A stretch of 64,000 nucleotides of DNA from Buttiauxella selenatireducens (GCF_031432975.1 NZ_CP133838.1:4960001-5024000); one strand, 5' to 3'. Positions 1 through 9,245 are shown, counted from the stretch's first letter. Made by a program: numbers and translations. The notes: a model not told the origin generated them from the letters alone.

Positions 1-19
1 TCCGGAGCTTACCCTGGGC

Positions 20-1408
20 TTAACGCTCACCAACGATATGTCGGTTCTCTAAACTCGCGTTCTCTTCATCTTCCAATCTGGCCTGCTCGACCAGTTCGGG
101 ATTAATCTCACGTTTAACCTCAACACCCAGGCTGCGAAACGCATCTGCCTGAATGAGGATATTTCCGCGGCCTGAAGAGAGTTTTTTCATCGCCTGCCGA
201 TAGTTATCCTGAGCTTTATCCAGGCTTTGACCCATTGCGGACATGTCGTCAACGAAGAGGCGCATTTTGTCATACAGTCGGCTGGCGCGTTCGGCAATTT
301 GTTGCGCATTTCGGCTTTGATGCTCATAACGCCACAAATTGGCAACGGTTCGTAGCGCTACCAGCAAGGTCGTAGGGCTCACAAGCATGATGTTATTTTT
401 GAGTGCTTCGCTGATGAGTTCAGGCTGACGGTCAATCGCCAGTAAAAACGCTGGTTCGACGGGGATAAACATCAACACATAATCCAGAGAACGCAGCCCC
501 GGCAATTGCTGGTAGTCTTTGCGGCCAAGCATGCGGATATGGTTACGCATGCTGGCAATGTGCTCGTTGAGCGCACTTTCGCGAGTTAGCTCATCTTCAC
601 CGTTGTAATAACGTTCATAGGCCACCAGCGTCATCTTGGCATCGATGACGACATCTTTGCCGTGCGGCAAACGCACAATGACATCGGGCTGCATCCGGCT
701 GTTATTTTCGAGCTGAATATTGACCTGAGTTTCGTATTCATAACCCTCTCGCAAACCAGATGCCTCCAGCACACGAGTCAGCACAACCTCACCCCAGGTC
801 CCCTGAGTTTTGTTATCCCCTTTCAGAGCTTTGGTGAGATTCAGTGCCTCTTGCGCCATTTGGGCATTCAGCTGTTGAAGGCTACGGATTTCATGAGTCA
901 GCGTGTGGCGCTCGCGGGCTTCCTGACCAAAACTCTCTTGCACCTGGCGACGGAAACCATCCAGTTGTTCGCGCAATGGTGAGAGTAAGCCATTTAAACT
1001 TTGCCGGTTTTGTTCTTCAACTTTGCGGCCACTTTGCTCAAAAATACGGTTGGCGAGGTTTTCAAATTGTTCGCTCAGGCGTTGCTCGCTGTTAAGCATC
1101 TGGCGATGTTTGTCATCGGCATTAAGGCGGGTTTGTTCTAAAAGCGTGGAAAGTTCGCGGATATCCGCTTCCTGCGCACTTTTGATCTCAAGCTGGGTAC
1201 GCAATTCTCGATTGAGTTGCTCGCATTCCTCTTTCCAGTGCTGGTTTTGCTGTAACTCCTGCCGGGCCGCAGTCAGTTCACCGTAGATTTCTCGTTGCTC
1301 TTCATACAGTGCGGATTGCCTCCCGGTTGCGCGCAAACTCGCCAGCAACCATCCAGTCAGAACACCAACCAGTGCAATACCGATCCCGAATAAAATAGAA
1401 ATATCCAC
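20..1408 (-). CDS. rmuC: DNA recombination protein RmuC
   Basis: Encodes a 462-residue RmuC family protein, a nuclease-fold protein that limits recombination at inverted repeats. An N-terminal membrane segment (about residues 5-25) is followed by a long coiled coil (about 30-150) and the conserved RmuC domain, with motifs such as GNKTQG-like DNKTQGTWGEVVL and YVLMFIPVEPAFL. The E. coli protein is 475 residues, so this one has a shorter tail. The GTG at 1408 is preferred to the GTG at 1414 because AGGAG lies five bases upstream of it and the product then begins MDIS like the family. It follows udp on the same strand but is separated from it by a terminator. Confidence 0.95.
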   Translation of the reverse strand: MDISILFGIGIALVGVLTGWLLASLRATGRQSALYEEQREIYGELTAARQELQQNQHWKEECEQLNRELRTQLEIKSAQEADIRELSTLLEQTRLNADDKHRQMLNSEQRLSEQFENLANRIFEQSGRKVEEQNRQSLNGLLSPLREQLDGFRRQVQESFGQEARERHTLTHEIRSLQQLNAQMAQEALNLTKALKGDNKTQGTWGEVVLTRVLEASGLREGYEYETQVNIQLENNSRMQPDVIVRLPHGKDVVIDAKMTLVAYERYYNGEDELTRESALNEHIASMRNHIRMLGRKDYQQLPGLRSLDYVLMFIPVEPAFLLAIDRQPELISEALKNNIMLVSPTTLLVALRTVANLWRYEHQSRNAQQIAERASRLYDKMRLFVDDMSAMGQSLDKAQDNYRQAMKKLSSGRGNILIQADAFRSLGVEVKREINPELVEQARLEDEENASLENRHIVGER

Positions 1409-1507
1409 AGTCACTCCTGCAAGCCATGCTAAACATCAGCAAAATAAAATTCTGCTGTATAAATGTCCAGATGAAAAGGGATTTCCTGCGAGGCGTTACG
1501 CAAAGCG

Positions 1508-1534
1508 TAAAAATTAAGCCGGCTGCACCGGCTT
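1508..1534 (-). terminator. Intrinsic terminator of udp
   Basis: A perfect 7-bp stem (AAGCCGG/CCGGCTT, 1516-1534) with a 5-nt loop is followed on the minus strand by an AATTTTTA tract. It starts 8 bases after the udp stop codon, so it should end the udp transcript before rmuC. Confidence 0.85.
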
Positions 1535-1541
1535 ATTGGGA

Positions 1542-2303
1542 CTAGATTAAGCGACGAGCCGCTTCCACCACGATTTGCACCGCGTGGCTTTCTGTTTTTT
1601 TCATGGTTTCAGCATTCGGGATTTCTTGCTGAGTACGGTTCACAATCACGCCAGCCACCATACCCGCACGCAGGCCCTGGCTTGCGCACATGGTCAGAAG
1701 AGTCGCGGATTCCATCTCGTAGTTCATCACGCCCATCTGCTGCCACTCTTCCATGGAACCTTTATAGCGGCTCACTACGCGACCTGAGAAGGTGTCGTAA
1801 CGTTCCTGGCCTGGATAGAAGGTATCAGAAGAAGCCGTCACGCCAATGTGCGTGGTAGCACCGATAGATTTCGCCGCTTCAACCAGTGCGGTAGTACAGG
1901 CAAAATCAGCAACGGCTGGGAATTCCAGCGGTGCGAAGTGCAGGCTGGCACCGTCAAGACGCACAGACGCAGTGGTCACCAGAACGTCACCGACATTAAT
2001 ATGCGGTTGGATTGCGCCAGTCGTCCCGATACGCAGGAAAGTACGAATGCCCAGTTGCGCCAGTTCTTCCACAGCGATAGAAGTCGACGGGCCGCCGATG
2101 CCGGTCGAGCAGACAATGACTGGCTTGCCATCTAATTCAGCACGCCAGGTAGTAAATTCACGGTGGGCAGCCAATTTTACCGGCTTGTCCATCAGTACTG
2201 CGATTTTTTCCACGCGCTCTGGATCGCCCGGGACGATGGCAAGCGTTGCCCCTTGCAGATCATTTTTAGTGAGGCCGAGGTGAAAAACATCAGACTTGGA
2301 CAT
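1542..2303 (-). CDS. udp: Uridine phosphorylase
   Basis: Cytosolic nucleoside salvage enzyme that splits uridine with phosphate into uracil and ribose-1-phosphate. The 253 residues equal the E. coli length. The phosphate-binding N-terminus (IVPGDPERV, about residue 24), the central GIGGPS and GTTGAIQ motifs and [10 protein letters not shown] near 195 are typical of the PNP/UDP family. The ATG at 2303 has AGGAG a few bases upstream. The gene is monocistronic in appearance, with a CRP/CytR-type control region upstream and a terminator downstream. Confidence 0.97.
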   Translation of the reverse strand: MSKSDVFHLGLTKNDLQGATLAIVPGDPERVEKIAVLMDKPVKLAAHREFTTWRAELDGKPVIVCSTGIGGPSTSIAVEELAQLGIRTFLRIGTTGAIQPHINVGDVLVTTASVRLDGASLHFAPLEFPAVADFACTTALVEAAKSIGATTHIGVTASSDTFYPGQERYDTFSGRVVSRYKGSMEEWQQMGVMNYEMESATLLTMCASQGLRAGMVAGVIVNRTQQEIPNAETMKKTESHAVQIVVEAARRLI

Positions 2304-2349
2304 AACAGACTCCTGCGTTGAATAGGTTGGCTTATCTATCTAAGGAGGT

Positions 2350-2443
2350 ACTGTACCGAACCTCTGCAAAGAATTACGTGACCGATTTCACTTTGAATGA
2401 AACAAATTACATTATTTTCAATTGAGATAGTGATCTGAATCAC
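2350..2443 (-). promoter_or_regulatory. udp promoter with two CRP sites (CytR-type)
   Basis: Two GTGA-N6-TCAC sites are seen at 2378-2391 and 2430-2443. Their centres are 52 bp apart. A -10-like TACAGT (minus strand, 2350-2355) puts the proximal site at about -41.5 and the distal one at about -93.5. In E. coli, CytR-repressed promoters such as deoP2 and udp use tandem CRP sites at nearly this spacing, with CytR held between them. CytR control is therefore inferred. The CRP-site pattern is directly visible. Confidence 0.75.
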
Positions 2444-2552
2444 ACTCAATCACAGAATGATCCATTAATCAGCCAACAATACAGCAACTCGAAGAATGGC
2501 AGGTAAAAGCTATAGTTATCGCACTGCGTTAATTCTGGTCAGGAGAATGCCA

Positions 2553-3380
2553 ATGAAAGAAGAAAAATCCATAGATAAATTGCCGGGCGGAAATTATGCA
2601 CCAGCGGCCTCCCCTCTGGCTTCAACCCTCTTGCATACCCCAGATGACGCGATTCTGGCGGGGGAAACGTCAATTCCTACTCAGGGTGAACAGATGCCTG
2701 CCTGGCACGCCAGGCCAAAAGGCGCTGAAGGTTCTTTGCCCATCGTGATTGTAGTGCAGGAAATCTTCGGCGTGCATGAACATATTCGCGATGTTTGCCG
2801 CAGATTAGCACTGGAAGGATACCTGGCCATCGCGCCAGAACTCTATTTCCGCCAGGGCGATCCCAATGATTTTGCAGATATTCAGACGCTTTTAAGTGGA
2901 TTAGTCTCTAAAGTTCCCGATGCACAGGTGTTGGCGGATCTCGATCACGTCGCCAACTGGGCGGCCAGGAACGGCGGCGATGCTCATCGCCTGATGATTA
3001 CCGGTTTTTGTTGGGGTGGACGAATTACCTGGTTATACGCCGCACATAATCCGCAGTTGAAAGCAGCCGTTGCCTGGTATGGAAAACTGTTGGGCGAGAA
3101 ATCTCTTAATTCACAACATCATCCAGTCGATATCGCTATTAATCTGAACGCGCCAGTACTTGGACTTTACGGCGGGCTAGACACCGGGATTTCGCAGGAA
3201 AGTGTAGAAACCATGCGCCATGCTCTGCGCGCTGCGAATGCCAACGCAGAAATCATCGTCTACCCGGAAGCGGGCCACGCGTTTAACGCAGATTATCGCC
3301 CGAGCTACCATGCCGATTCAGCAAAAGATGGCTGGCAGCGCATGCTGAAGTGGTTTGAACGATATGGCACGAAGAAGTAA
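2553..3380 (+). CDS. dlhH: Dienelactone hydrolase family protein DlhH
   Basis: A 275-residue alpha/beta hydrolase of the dienelactone hydrolase family (E. coli YsgA/DlhH, 271 residues). The nucleophile elbow GFCWGG supplies Cys153, and YPEAGHAF supplies His242. The acid residue is probably Asp in YGGLDTG. The longer frame beginning upstream lacks support. The ATG at 2553 has AGGAG with a 7-base spacer. Its physiological substrate is not established. It is transcribed divergently from udp and followed by its own terminator. Confidence 0.92.
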   Translation: MKEEKSIDKLPGGNYAPAASPLASTLLHTPDDAILAGETSIPTQGEQMPAWHARPKGAEGSLPIVIVVQEIFGVHEHIRDVCRRLALEGYLAIAPELYFRQGDPNDFADIQTLLSGLVSKVPDAQVLADLDHVANWAARNGGDAHRLMITGFCWGGRITWLYAAHNPQLKAAVAWYGKLLGEKSLNSQHHPVDIAINLNAPVLGLYGGLDTGISQESVETMRHALRAANANAEIIVYPEAGHAFNADYRPSYHADSAKDGWQRMLKWFERYGTKK

Positions 3381-3388
3381 TACAAGCC

Positions 3389-3413
3389 GCCCTGGCTCAA
3401 GCCAGGGCTTTAT
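3389..3413 (+). terminator. Intrinsic terminator of dlhH
   Basis: An 8-bp perfect stem (GCCCTGGC/GCCAGGGC) with a TCAA loop is followed by TTTAT, 8 bases after the dlhH stop. It marks the boundary between the conserved backbone and the accessory insert. Confidence 0.8.
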
Positions 3414-3541
3414 CCCTGATATTAATAAGCGTACTGCATCACATTCCTGAGCCTGCTTTTTTTACTCTTGCCAGCACCCAGCATCAAAAAATTTGCCGCA
3501 GCAAACACCTTCATGGCCCTGTTCACACTTTCCCTAACAGG

Positions 3542-3567
3542 TTTGATTTTTCTGCTCAGAAATCAAA
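3542..3567. promoter_or_regulatory. Inverted repeat upstream of the accessory operon
   Basis: TTTGATTT and AAATCAAA flank a 10-bp centre about 110 bp before the amidase gene. The symmetry and the A/T-rich arms resemble a LysR-type operator, and a LysR gene closes the cluster. That assignment is inference. The 3414-3673 gap otherwise contains A/T-rich sequence with no gene that I can see. Confidence 0.35.
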
Positions 3568-3673
3568 ATTTTCGACGCTGCACACCAAACTATTTCTCTG
3601 TTTAATACATCAGTTCTCCTCAATACTCACAACAGACACAACGAATTCTCACTTGGTGAACAGGAGATTTACG

Positions 3674-4339
3674 ATGACTCACGCTTTTGATGCCCAGCCT
3701 TTTGCACTGCCGTTTGATCCCAAAAGCACCGCACTGGTGATGATTGATATGCAACGCGATTTTGTCGAAGCCGGTGGTTTTGGCGAAGCGTTAGGTAATG
3801 ATGTTTCACTGGTGCGTAGCGCAATCGAGCCGTGCAAACGTGTTCTGGATGTCGCCCGCCAGGAAGGCCTGTTAGTGATTCATACTCGCGAAGGACATCG
3901 CCCTGACCTCACCGACTGCCCACCAGCAAAACTCACGCGCGGCGGTAAGACGTTTATCGGCGAAGCAGGCCCAATGGGCCGCACGCTGGTGCGCGGTGAA
4001 GCCGGTCACGACATTATTCCTGAGCTGTACCCTATTGCCGGCGAGCCGATTATTGATAAGCCAGGCAAAGGCGCGTTTTACCAGACTGACCTGCACCTGA
4101 TCCTGCAAAACAGCGGTATCAAAACGCTGATCGTCTGCGGCGTCACCACTGAAGTTTGCGTGAATACCACCGTTCGTGAAGCCAATGACCGCGGCTACGA
4201 ATGCATCATTCCTGAAGACTGCGTCGGTTCTTACTTCCCTGAATTCCAGAAATACGCCCTTGAGATGATCAAAGCCCAGGGCGCAATTTTCGGCTGGGTG
4301 AGCGACGCCAACAACATCATTAAAGGTCTTAAAGGCTAA
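3674..4339 (+). CDS. Isochorismatase-family amidohydrolase, biuret hydrolase-like
   Basis: A 221-residue cysteine hydrolase of the isochorismatase fold. The likely triad is Asp25 (MIDMQRDF), Lys129 (DKPGKG) and Cys162 (TTEVCV). HTREGHRPDL, RGE and DIIPELYPI also recall rhizobial biuret hydrolase BiuH, and the C-terminal FGWVSD recalls RutB. It therefore probably hydrolyses a C-N bond of a small ureide, releasing ammonia or a carbamate. The exact substrate cannot be read from sequence. The ATG at 3674 has AGGAGA six bases upstream, whereas upstream TTG/GTG codons have none. It is the first gene of the operon, five bases before the DUF2877 gene. Confidence 0.85.
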   Translation: MTHAFDAQPFALPFDPKSTALVMIDMQRDFVEAGGFGEALGNDVSLVRSAIEPCKRVLDVARQEGLLVIHTREGHRPDLTDCPPAKLTRGGKTFIGEAGPMGRTLVRGEAGHDIIPELYPIAGEPIIDKPGKGAFYQTDLHLILQNSGIKTLIVCGVTTEVCVNTTVREANDRGYECIIPEDCVGSYFPEFQKYALEMIKAQGAIFGWVSDANNIIKGLKG

Positions 4340-4344
4340 ACAGC

Positions 4345-5220
4345 ATGGCTATCGTCACCCTTACGGCAAACTCATGCGGATATTTAACCGCCAGGCGTTT
4401 GCCAGAAATTATTCAGGTTCATAGCTGTTTTTCACACGCTCTCAACCTGATCGACGACGATGGCCATCTTTTTACCCTGTTGAGTAGCGAGAAATATCAG
4501 AATCTGCCCGATGCCGTGCGCGTGACGCAGCCGGAAAACTGGGACTGGCGGCAGCAGGCAAGCCGCGGAGAGACAGTTCGCACAACCGCAGGAAAATTAC
4601 AGGCGCGGCACTGGCAGGTCGATATCAGCGCAGCGACTGTCTGGCAACCCAGGCTTGGCGGTTCATCAGTAAGCCTGAACGCGCTGCCAGACGCGCTGCG
4701 CCATTACGAAACACTCAGCTCGCAGCTTTTTTTGTTCTGCCTTGAGCACCAGGTTGAAAGTGATTTGCTTTGGGCGTGCAGCCCATTAATCCCCAGCGAA
4801 AGCAAACGCCAGTTGGCTCCCGCAGAAGCGATGGAACAGCTCGAATCTCAGGTGGCACAGCTTATCGGTTTTGGGCGCGGCCTCACCCCGGATGGCGACG
4901 ATTATCTGCTGGGATACATGGCTGCACTTTGGCCCTGGAAGCTAAACGCGGGGCTCAGGGAACATCAGCAAAGGCTGCATCAGGCCATCAGCATAAATCT
5001 GCCGCGCACCACGGATATCAGCCGCCATTACCTTAACCGGGCGCTGGAAGGCCATTTTTCGCAGCCGGTTTGCGAGTTGCTCGAAAAACTTACGGCACGG
5101 ACACCCACGGCAGACCTTATCGCCGCCACGGAACACGTTATGCAGTTTGGTGCGTCCTCCGGCGTGGACTGCCTCGCAGGAATATTACACGGGCTGCGAA
5201 ACATCAACACAGCTCATTGA
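4345..5220 (+). CDS. allH: DUF2877 protein, AllH (YlbF)-like carbamoyltransferase subunit
   Basis: A 291-residue DUF2877 protein. The family signatures FGRGLTPDGDD (about 178-188) and FGASSGVDCLAG (near 270) correspond to GLTPSHDD and SGAD of E. coli YlbF, which is 271 residues. In E. coli, YlbF together with FdrA and YlbE forms oxamic transcarbamylase (AllFGH), which phosphorolyses oxalurate to oxamate and carbamoyl phosphate. Here all three families are again encoded together, so a subunit of an equivalent enzyme is the simplest reading. Overall similarity to E. coli YlbF looks low, so the substrate may differ. The start lies five bases after the amidase stop. Confidence 0.75.
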   Translation: MAIVTLTANSCGYLTARRLPEIIQVHSCFSHALNLIDDDGHLFTLLSSEKYQNLPDAVRVTQPENWDWRQQASRGETVRTTAGKLQARHWQVDISAATVWQPRLGGSSVSLNALPDALRHYETLSSQLFLFCLEHQVESDLLWACSPLIPSESKRQLAPAEAMEQLESQVAQLIGFGRGLTPDGDDYLLGYMAALWPWKLNAGLREHQQRLHQAISINLPRTTDISRHYLNRALEGHFSQPVCELLEKLTARTPTADLIAATEHVMQFGASSGVDCLAGILHGLRNINTAH

Positions 5221-5238
5221 AAAAACACCACTGACTCA

Positions 5239-5261
5239 CGCAGCGCGGCAAACGCTCTGCG
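5239..5261 (+). other. Hairpin between the DUF2877 gene and fdrA
   Basis: A stem of 9 bp with one mismatch (CGCAGCGCG against CGCTCTGCG) and a 5-nt loop sits in the 97-bp gap before fdrA. No T tract follows, so a processing or stabilising role within the operon mRNA is more likely than termination. Confidence 0.4.
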
Positions 5262-5317
5262 CGGGATCGCTTTGCCCGGATTTCAACATTCGGGAATAAA
5301 GAAACAGGCATAACCTA

Positions 5318-6877
5318 ATGAAATCAGAGCATAAAGTTTTTAACAATCTCTATCAGGATTCCGTTTCCCTGATGCAGATTTCCGCCCAAATCAGCAAGCT
5401 GCCCGGCATTCAGCAGGCCTCCGTGGTGATGGGTACCGCCACCAACCTTGAGCAACTGCATGATGCAGGCCTTGGGGATAACATCGCCGCCGGGCCAAAT
5501 GACCTGGTGATCGCCGTACAGGGCGAAGACGACGCCTGCCAGGAAGCGCTGGATCTGGCGCATCAGCGCCTGAACAGCAAGCCAGCAGAAAGCGGCAACG
5601 ACGGCGTGCGCGCACCGGATTTAGTGAGTATGGAAATGGCGCTGGAAAAAGAGCCTGAATCCAATCTGGCACTGATTTCCGTACCGGGCGACTACGCCGC
5701 CGCCGAAGCGATTAAAGCCCTGAATCTTGGCATGAACGTGATGATGTTCAGCGATAACGTCAGCGTGGCGCAGGAAAAAGCGATTAAAACCCTCGCCCGT
5801 GAACGCAACCGTATCGTAATGGGCCCGGACTGCGGCACCGCGATTGTGAACGGTATTCCGTTGGGCTTTGCCAACGTGGTGAACCGTGGCGCAATTGGCA
5901 TCGTCGGCGCATCCGGCACTGGCGTTCAGGAAGTCACCTGCCGTATCGACCAACTGGGCGCGGGTATTTCCCAGGCGCTGGGCACCGGCGGCCACGATTT
6001 AAGTGAAGAGATTGGCGGCATTTCCATGCTGTTTGGCCTGCAAGCGCTGGCAGAAGACCCGGCGACTCAGGTCATCGTCTTGATCTCTAAACCACCCGCA
6101 AAAGCCGTTGCCGAACGGATTCTGGAACAGGCGCAAGCGGCGGGTAAACCGGTCGTGGTGAACTTCCTTGGTGCGAAGCCAGAAGACATTACCCGCCCAG
6201 GCGTGACCGCAGCGACCACGCTTGCCAGCGCGGCAGACCTCGCCGTTGCGTTGCTGAATAAAACTGAACTACGCCAGCACGCAACTCGTCCTGATGAAGC
6301 ACAGCTCGCGATGCTGGAACAAGCCTGCTCAACATTGCCAGCCACGCGTCAGCTTATTCGCGGTGTCTTTGCCGGCGGCACTTTCTGCTACGAAGCACAG
6401 CTTCTGTGCCAGCAAAACGGCTTTACCGCATCATCCAACACGCCGGTTTCCGGCAACAGCAAACTGGCGGATATCTGGAAAAGCAGTGGTCACACGCTGA
6501 TCGATATGGGCGATGACGATTTCACGCGCGGCAAACCGCACCCGATGATCGACCCTACGCTGCGCAACCAGCGCATTCTTGACGAGCTAAACGATCCGCA
6601 AACCGCCGTGGTGCTGTTTGACCTGGTACTCGGCTATGGCGCGTCGGAAGACCCGGCTGCCGGGCTGCTGGAGCTGCTCGCCCAAATTGATAAACAGAAA
6701 TTGCCGGTCCTCATCGCTCACGTCTGCGGCACTGAAGCCGACCCACAGCAGCGTAACCGCCAGATTGAAGCCCTGCGTGAGGCAGGCGTGATTGTCGCCG
6801 ATTGCAACGCGCAAGCCGCCGTTTGGGCAAGCAGCGTGGCACTGATTCAGGCTAAGAAAAACGGAGCATCCGCATGA
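5318..6877 (+). CDS. fdrA: FdrA family protein, oxamate carbamoyltransferase subunit-like (AllF)
   Basis: A 519-residue FdrA protein with the CoA-ligase-like Rossmann fold. It carries NVMMFSDNV and VMGPDCGT (about residues 144-178), VGASGTGVQEV (near 202) and GRGKPHPMIDPTLRN-like HPMIDPTLRNQ in the C-terminal half. E. coli FdrA (AllF) has 555 residues. FdrA is now known as a subunit of oxamic transcarbamylase. The protein should help transfer a carbamoyl group from a ureide to phosphate in the cytosol. Its stop overlaps the next start (ATGA), which implies translational coupling to the DUF1116 partner. The ribosome-binding site is weak (AGG nine bases or more upstream). Confidence 0.88.
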   Translation: MKSEHKVFNNLYQDSVSLMQISAQISKLPGIQQASVVMGTATNLEQLHDAGLGDNIAAGPNDLVIAVQGEDDACQEALDLAHQRLNSKPAESGNDGVRAPDLVSMEMALEKEPESNLALISVPGDYAAAEAIKALNLGMNVMMFSDNVSVAQEKAIKTLARERNRIVMGPDCGTAIVNGIPLGFANVVNRGAIGIVGASGTGVQEVTCRIDQLGAGISQALGTGGHDLSEEIGGISMLFGLQALAEDPATQVIVLISKPPAKAVAERILEQAQAAGKPVVVNFLGAKPEDITRPGVTAATTLASAADLAVALLNKTELRQHATRPDEAQLAMLEQACSTLPATRQLIRGVFAGGTFCYEAQLLCQQNGFTASSNTPVSGNSKLADIWKSSGHTLIDMGDDDFTRGKPHPMIDPTLRNQRILDELNDPQTAVVLFDLVLGYGASEDPAAGLLELLAQIDKQKLPVLIAHVCGTEADPQQRNRQIEALREAGVIVADCNAQAAVWASSVALIQAKKNGASA

Positions 6878-8289
6878 ACACCTTATTTAATCAGCCGCTG
6901 AAAGTGGTCAACGCTGGGCTGGCAGGATTTGCGAACAACATCCAGAAAGTCGGCGGTGAAGTGACTCCGTTGAACTGGCAGCCGCCAGCCCTCGGCAACA
7001 TTGAAGCCGGGTTGGATCTGGCGAGTTTACTGCGTCACCCGCTGGTCGAGCAGGCAAACCAGGTGGCGATGGAACGTTATCTGAACGCGCAGCCGGTGCT
7101 GGTAGACGTGATGTTCGCAGCAGAAGCGATTCCGGCGATGGCTGAACGCAAACTGATTCTGCATTCCGGTCCGCCAATCAGTTGGGACAACATGTGCGGC
7201 CCGGTACAAGGGGCGATTGTCGGCGCGATCCTGTTTGAAGGCTGGGCCACCAACCACGAAGAAGCTGAAGCTCTCGCGAAAAGCGGCGCCATCGACCTCG
7301 AGCCGTGCCACCACTACAACGCCGTCGGCCCAATGGCTGGAATTATCAGCCCGTCCATGCCGCTGTGGGTAATTGAAAACAAAACCAACGGCAAACGCGC
7401 GTTCAGTAATTTCAACGAAGGGCTGGGCAAGGTTTTACGTTTCGGTGCCAACAACGAAGAAGTTCTCAATCGTCTGCACTGGATGCGCAATGAACTGGCT
7501 CCGGCACTGAAAAAAGCAGTGCGTCAAATCGGCGAGCTGGAGCTGAAACCGCTGATGGCGCAAGCGCTGCACATGGGCGATGAAGTGCATAACCGTAACG
7601 CCGCTGCCACAGGCCTGCTTTGCAAGCGTCTGGTGCCTGCGCTGCTGGCCTGTAACCTGCCGCTGGAAACCGTGCAAAACGCGGTGGCCTTTATTACCGG
7701 CAACGACCACTTCTTCCTCAACCTGTCGATGGCCGCCTGTAAAGCGATGATGGATGCCGCCGCCGATGTGCCGTTCAGCTCGATGGTCACGGTGATGGCG
7801 CGCAACGGTGTGAACTTCGGCATTCGTTTGTCCGGCACCGGCGACCAGTGGTATCAGGCTCCGGCGAATCCGGTCGAAGGCCTTTTCTTCCCTGGCTACG
7901 GCGTGGACGACGCGGCTGCGGATTTGGGCGACAGCGCGATTACCGAAACCGCAGGCGTCGGTGGCTTTGCGATGGCGTCTTCACCAGCCATCGTGAAATT
8001 CGTCGGCGGCACACCTGCCGATGCCACCAACAACAGCCGTCGCATGCAGGCGATCGTCATTGGCTCGAACCCAGCATTTACGCTGCCCGCGCTGAACTTC
8101 GCGCCGACCGCCGCTGGCATCGACGCCCGCAAAGTCGCTGACCGTGGCATTTTGCCCATCATCAACACCGGCATCGCCCACAAACAGGCGGGCGTCGGCC
8201 AGATTGGGGCCGGGATCACCACAGCACCGATGTCGTGCTTCGTGGACGCGATTCAGGCACTTGCCCAATCTGTAGGAGAAAAAAAATGA
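6874..8289 (+). CDS. allG: DUF1116 protein, AllG (YlbE)-like carbamoyltransferase subunit
   Basis: A 471-residue DUF1116 protein, matching the YlbE (AllG) family, which is 419 residues in E. coli. Conserved stretches include HSGPPISWDNMCGP (near 97), NRNAAATGLL (near 240), VTVMARNGVNFGIR and NPVEGLFFPGYG (about 305-345). With FdrA and DUF2877 it completes the three-part carbamoyltransferase set. It overlaps fdrA by four bases and the kinase gene by four bases, so the three are probably translated in coupled fashion and in similar amounts. Confidence 0.85.
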   Translation: MNTLFNQPLKVVNAGLAGFANNIQKVGGEVTPLNWQPPALGNIEAGLDLASLLRHPLVEQANQVAMERYLNAQPVLVDVMFAAEAIPAMAERKLILHSGPPISWDNMCGPVQGAIVGAILFEGWATNHEEAEALAKSGAIDLEPCHHYNAVGPMAGIISPSMPLWVIENKTNGKRAFSNFNEGLGKVLRFGANNEEVLNRLHWMRNELAPALKKAVRQIGELELKPLMAQALHMGDEVHNRNAAATGLLCKRLVPALLACNLPLETVQNAVAFITGNDHFFLNLSMAACKAMMDAAADVPFSSMVTVMARNGVNFGIRLSGTGDQWYQAPANPVEGLFFPGYGVDDAAADLGDSAITETAGVGGFAMASSPAIVKFVGGTPADATNNSRRMQAIVIGSNPAFTLPALNFAPTAAGIDARKVADRGILPIINTGIAHKQAGVGQIGAGITTAPMSCFVDAIQALAQSVGEKK

Positions 8290-9245
8290 GCAAACCTTTA
8301 GCTGTCGTCGCGGTAGGCGGCAACGCGCTGATCCAGGACGAGAGTCACAACAGCATTCCGGATCAGTACGAAGCCGTAATGGAAAGCGTGAAGCACATTA
8401 CCGACATGGTGGAAGCCGGATGGGATCTGGTGCTGACTCACGGCAACGGCCCGCAGGTGGGCTTTATTCTGCGCCGCTCAGAAATGGCAAGCCGCGAAGT
8501 GGCTCCGGTGCCGCTGGATTACGCGGTAGGTGATACCCAGGGCGCGATTGGCTACATGTTCCAGAAAGCGCTGCATAACGAACTGATGCGTCGCGGTATC
8601 AACAAGCCAGTTGTCACCCTCGTGACGCAGACTTTAGTGAGCAAAGACGATGTTGCATTTGCCAACCCGTGCAAACCGGTCGGCGCGTTTATGGACGAGC
8701 AAACCGCGCAACTGCGCCAGAAAGAACTCGGCTGGACAATGATGGAAGACGCCGGTCGCGGCTGGCGTCGCACCGTACCTTCCCCTGCTCCGCTTGAAGT
8801 TATCGAGCGCGAAACGATCGCCAATCTGGTCAGCCAGGGCTACATCGTCATCGCCTGCGGCGGCGGCGGCATTCCTGTGATTCGCGACGAAAAGCGCGAG
8901 CTGAAAGGCGTTGAAGCGGTAATCGACAAAGACCTGGCCTCCGCGCTGCTCGCAAGCCAGCTCGGTGCCGATCTGTTGCTGATCCCAACCGGCGTGGAAA
9001 AAGTGGCGATTAACTTCGGCACCCCACAGCAGGAATGGCTGGACACGCTGACCGTCGCCAAAGCGCAGGAGTTGCTGGATCAAGGGCAATTCGGCGTTGG
9101 CAGCATGCAGCCGAAAGTGGAAGCGATTCTCGGCTTTGTGAATGCCAGCCAGAAGCAGGGCAAAAATGCCAGCGGTCTGATCACCAGCCCGCAGGCCATT
9201 AAAGCGGCTCTTGCTCACCAAAGCGGCACCTGGATCGCACCTTAA
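8286..9245 (+). CDS. arcC: Carbamate kinase
   Basis: A 319-residue amino-acid-kinase-fold enzyme that makes ATP from carbamoyl phosphate and ADP, releasing carbamate (ammonia plus CO2). Motifs in order are VAVGGNAL (7-14), THGNGPQVG (near 52), YAVGDTQGAIGYM, IACGGGGIPV (near 200), VEAVIDKDLAS and FGVGSMQPKVEA (near 275), the normal carbamate kinase set. The ATG at 8286 has AGGAG seven bases upstream, and ATGA overlaps the preceding stop. The same pairing with fdrA-type genes occurs in the E. coli allantoin region (allK/ybcF). It is the energy-conserving step of the cluster. Confidence 0.95.
   Translation: MSKPLAVVAVGGNALIQDESHNSIPDQYEAVMESVKHITDMVEAGWDLVLTHGNGPQVGFILRRSEMASREVAPVPLDYAVGDTQGAIGYMFQKALHNELMRRGINKPVVTLVTQTLVSKDDVAFANPCKPVGAFMDEQTAQLRQKELGWTMMEDAGRGWRRTVPSPAPLEVIERETIANLVSQGYIVIACGGGGIPVIRDEKRELKGVEAVIDKDLASALLASQLGADLLLIPTGVEKVAINFGTPQQEWLDTLTVAKAQELLDQGQFGVGSMQPKVEAILGFVNASQKQGKNASGLITSPQAIKAALAHQSGTWIAP

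Noticed and set aside
8634-9221. 195-codon open frame on the minus strand
   Set aside because: Antisense to the carbamate kinase gene in a GC-rich stretch. The kinase motifs are complete.
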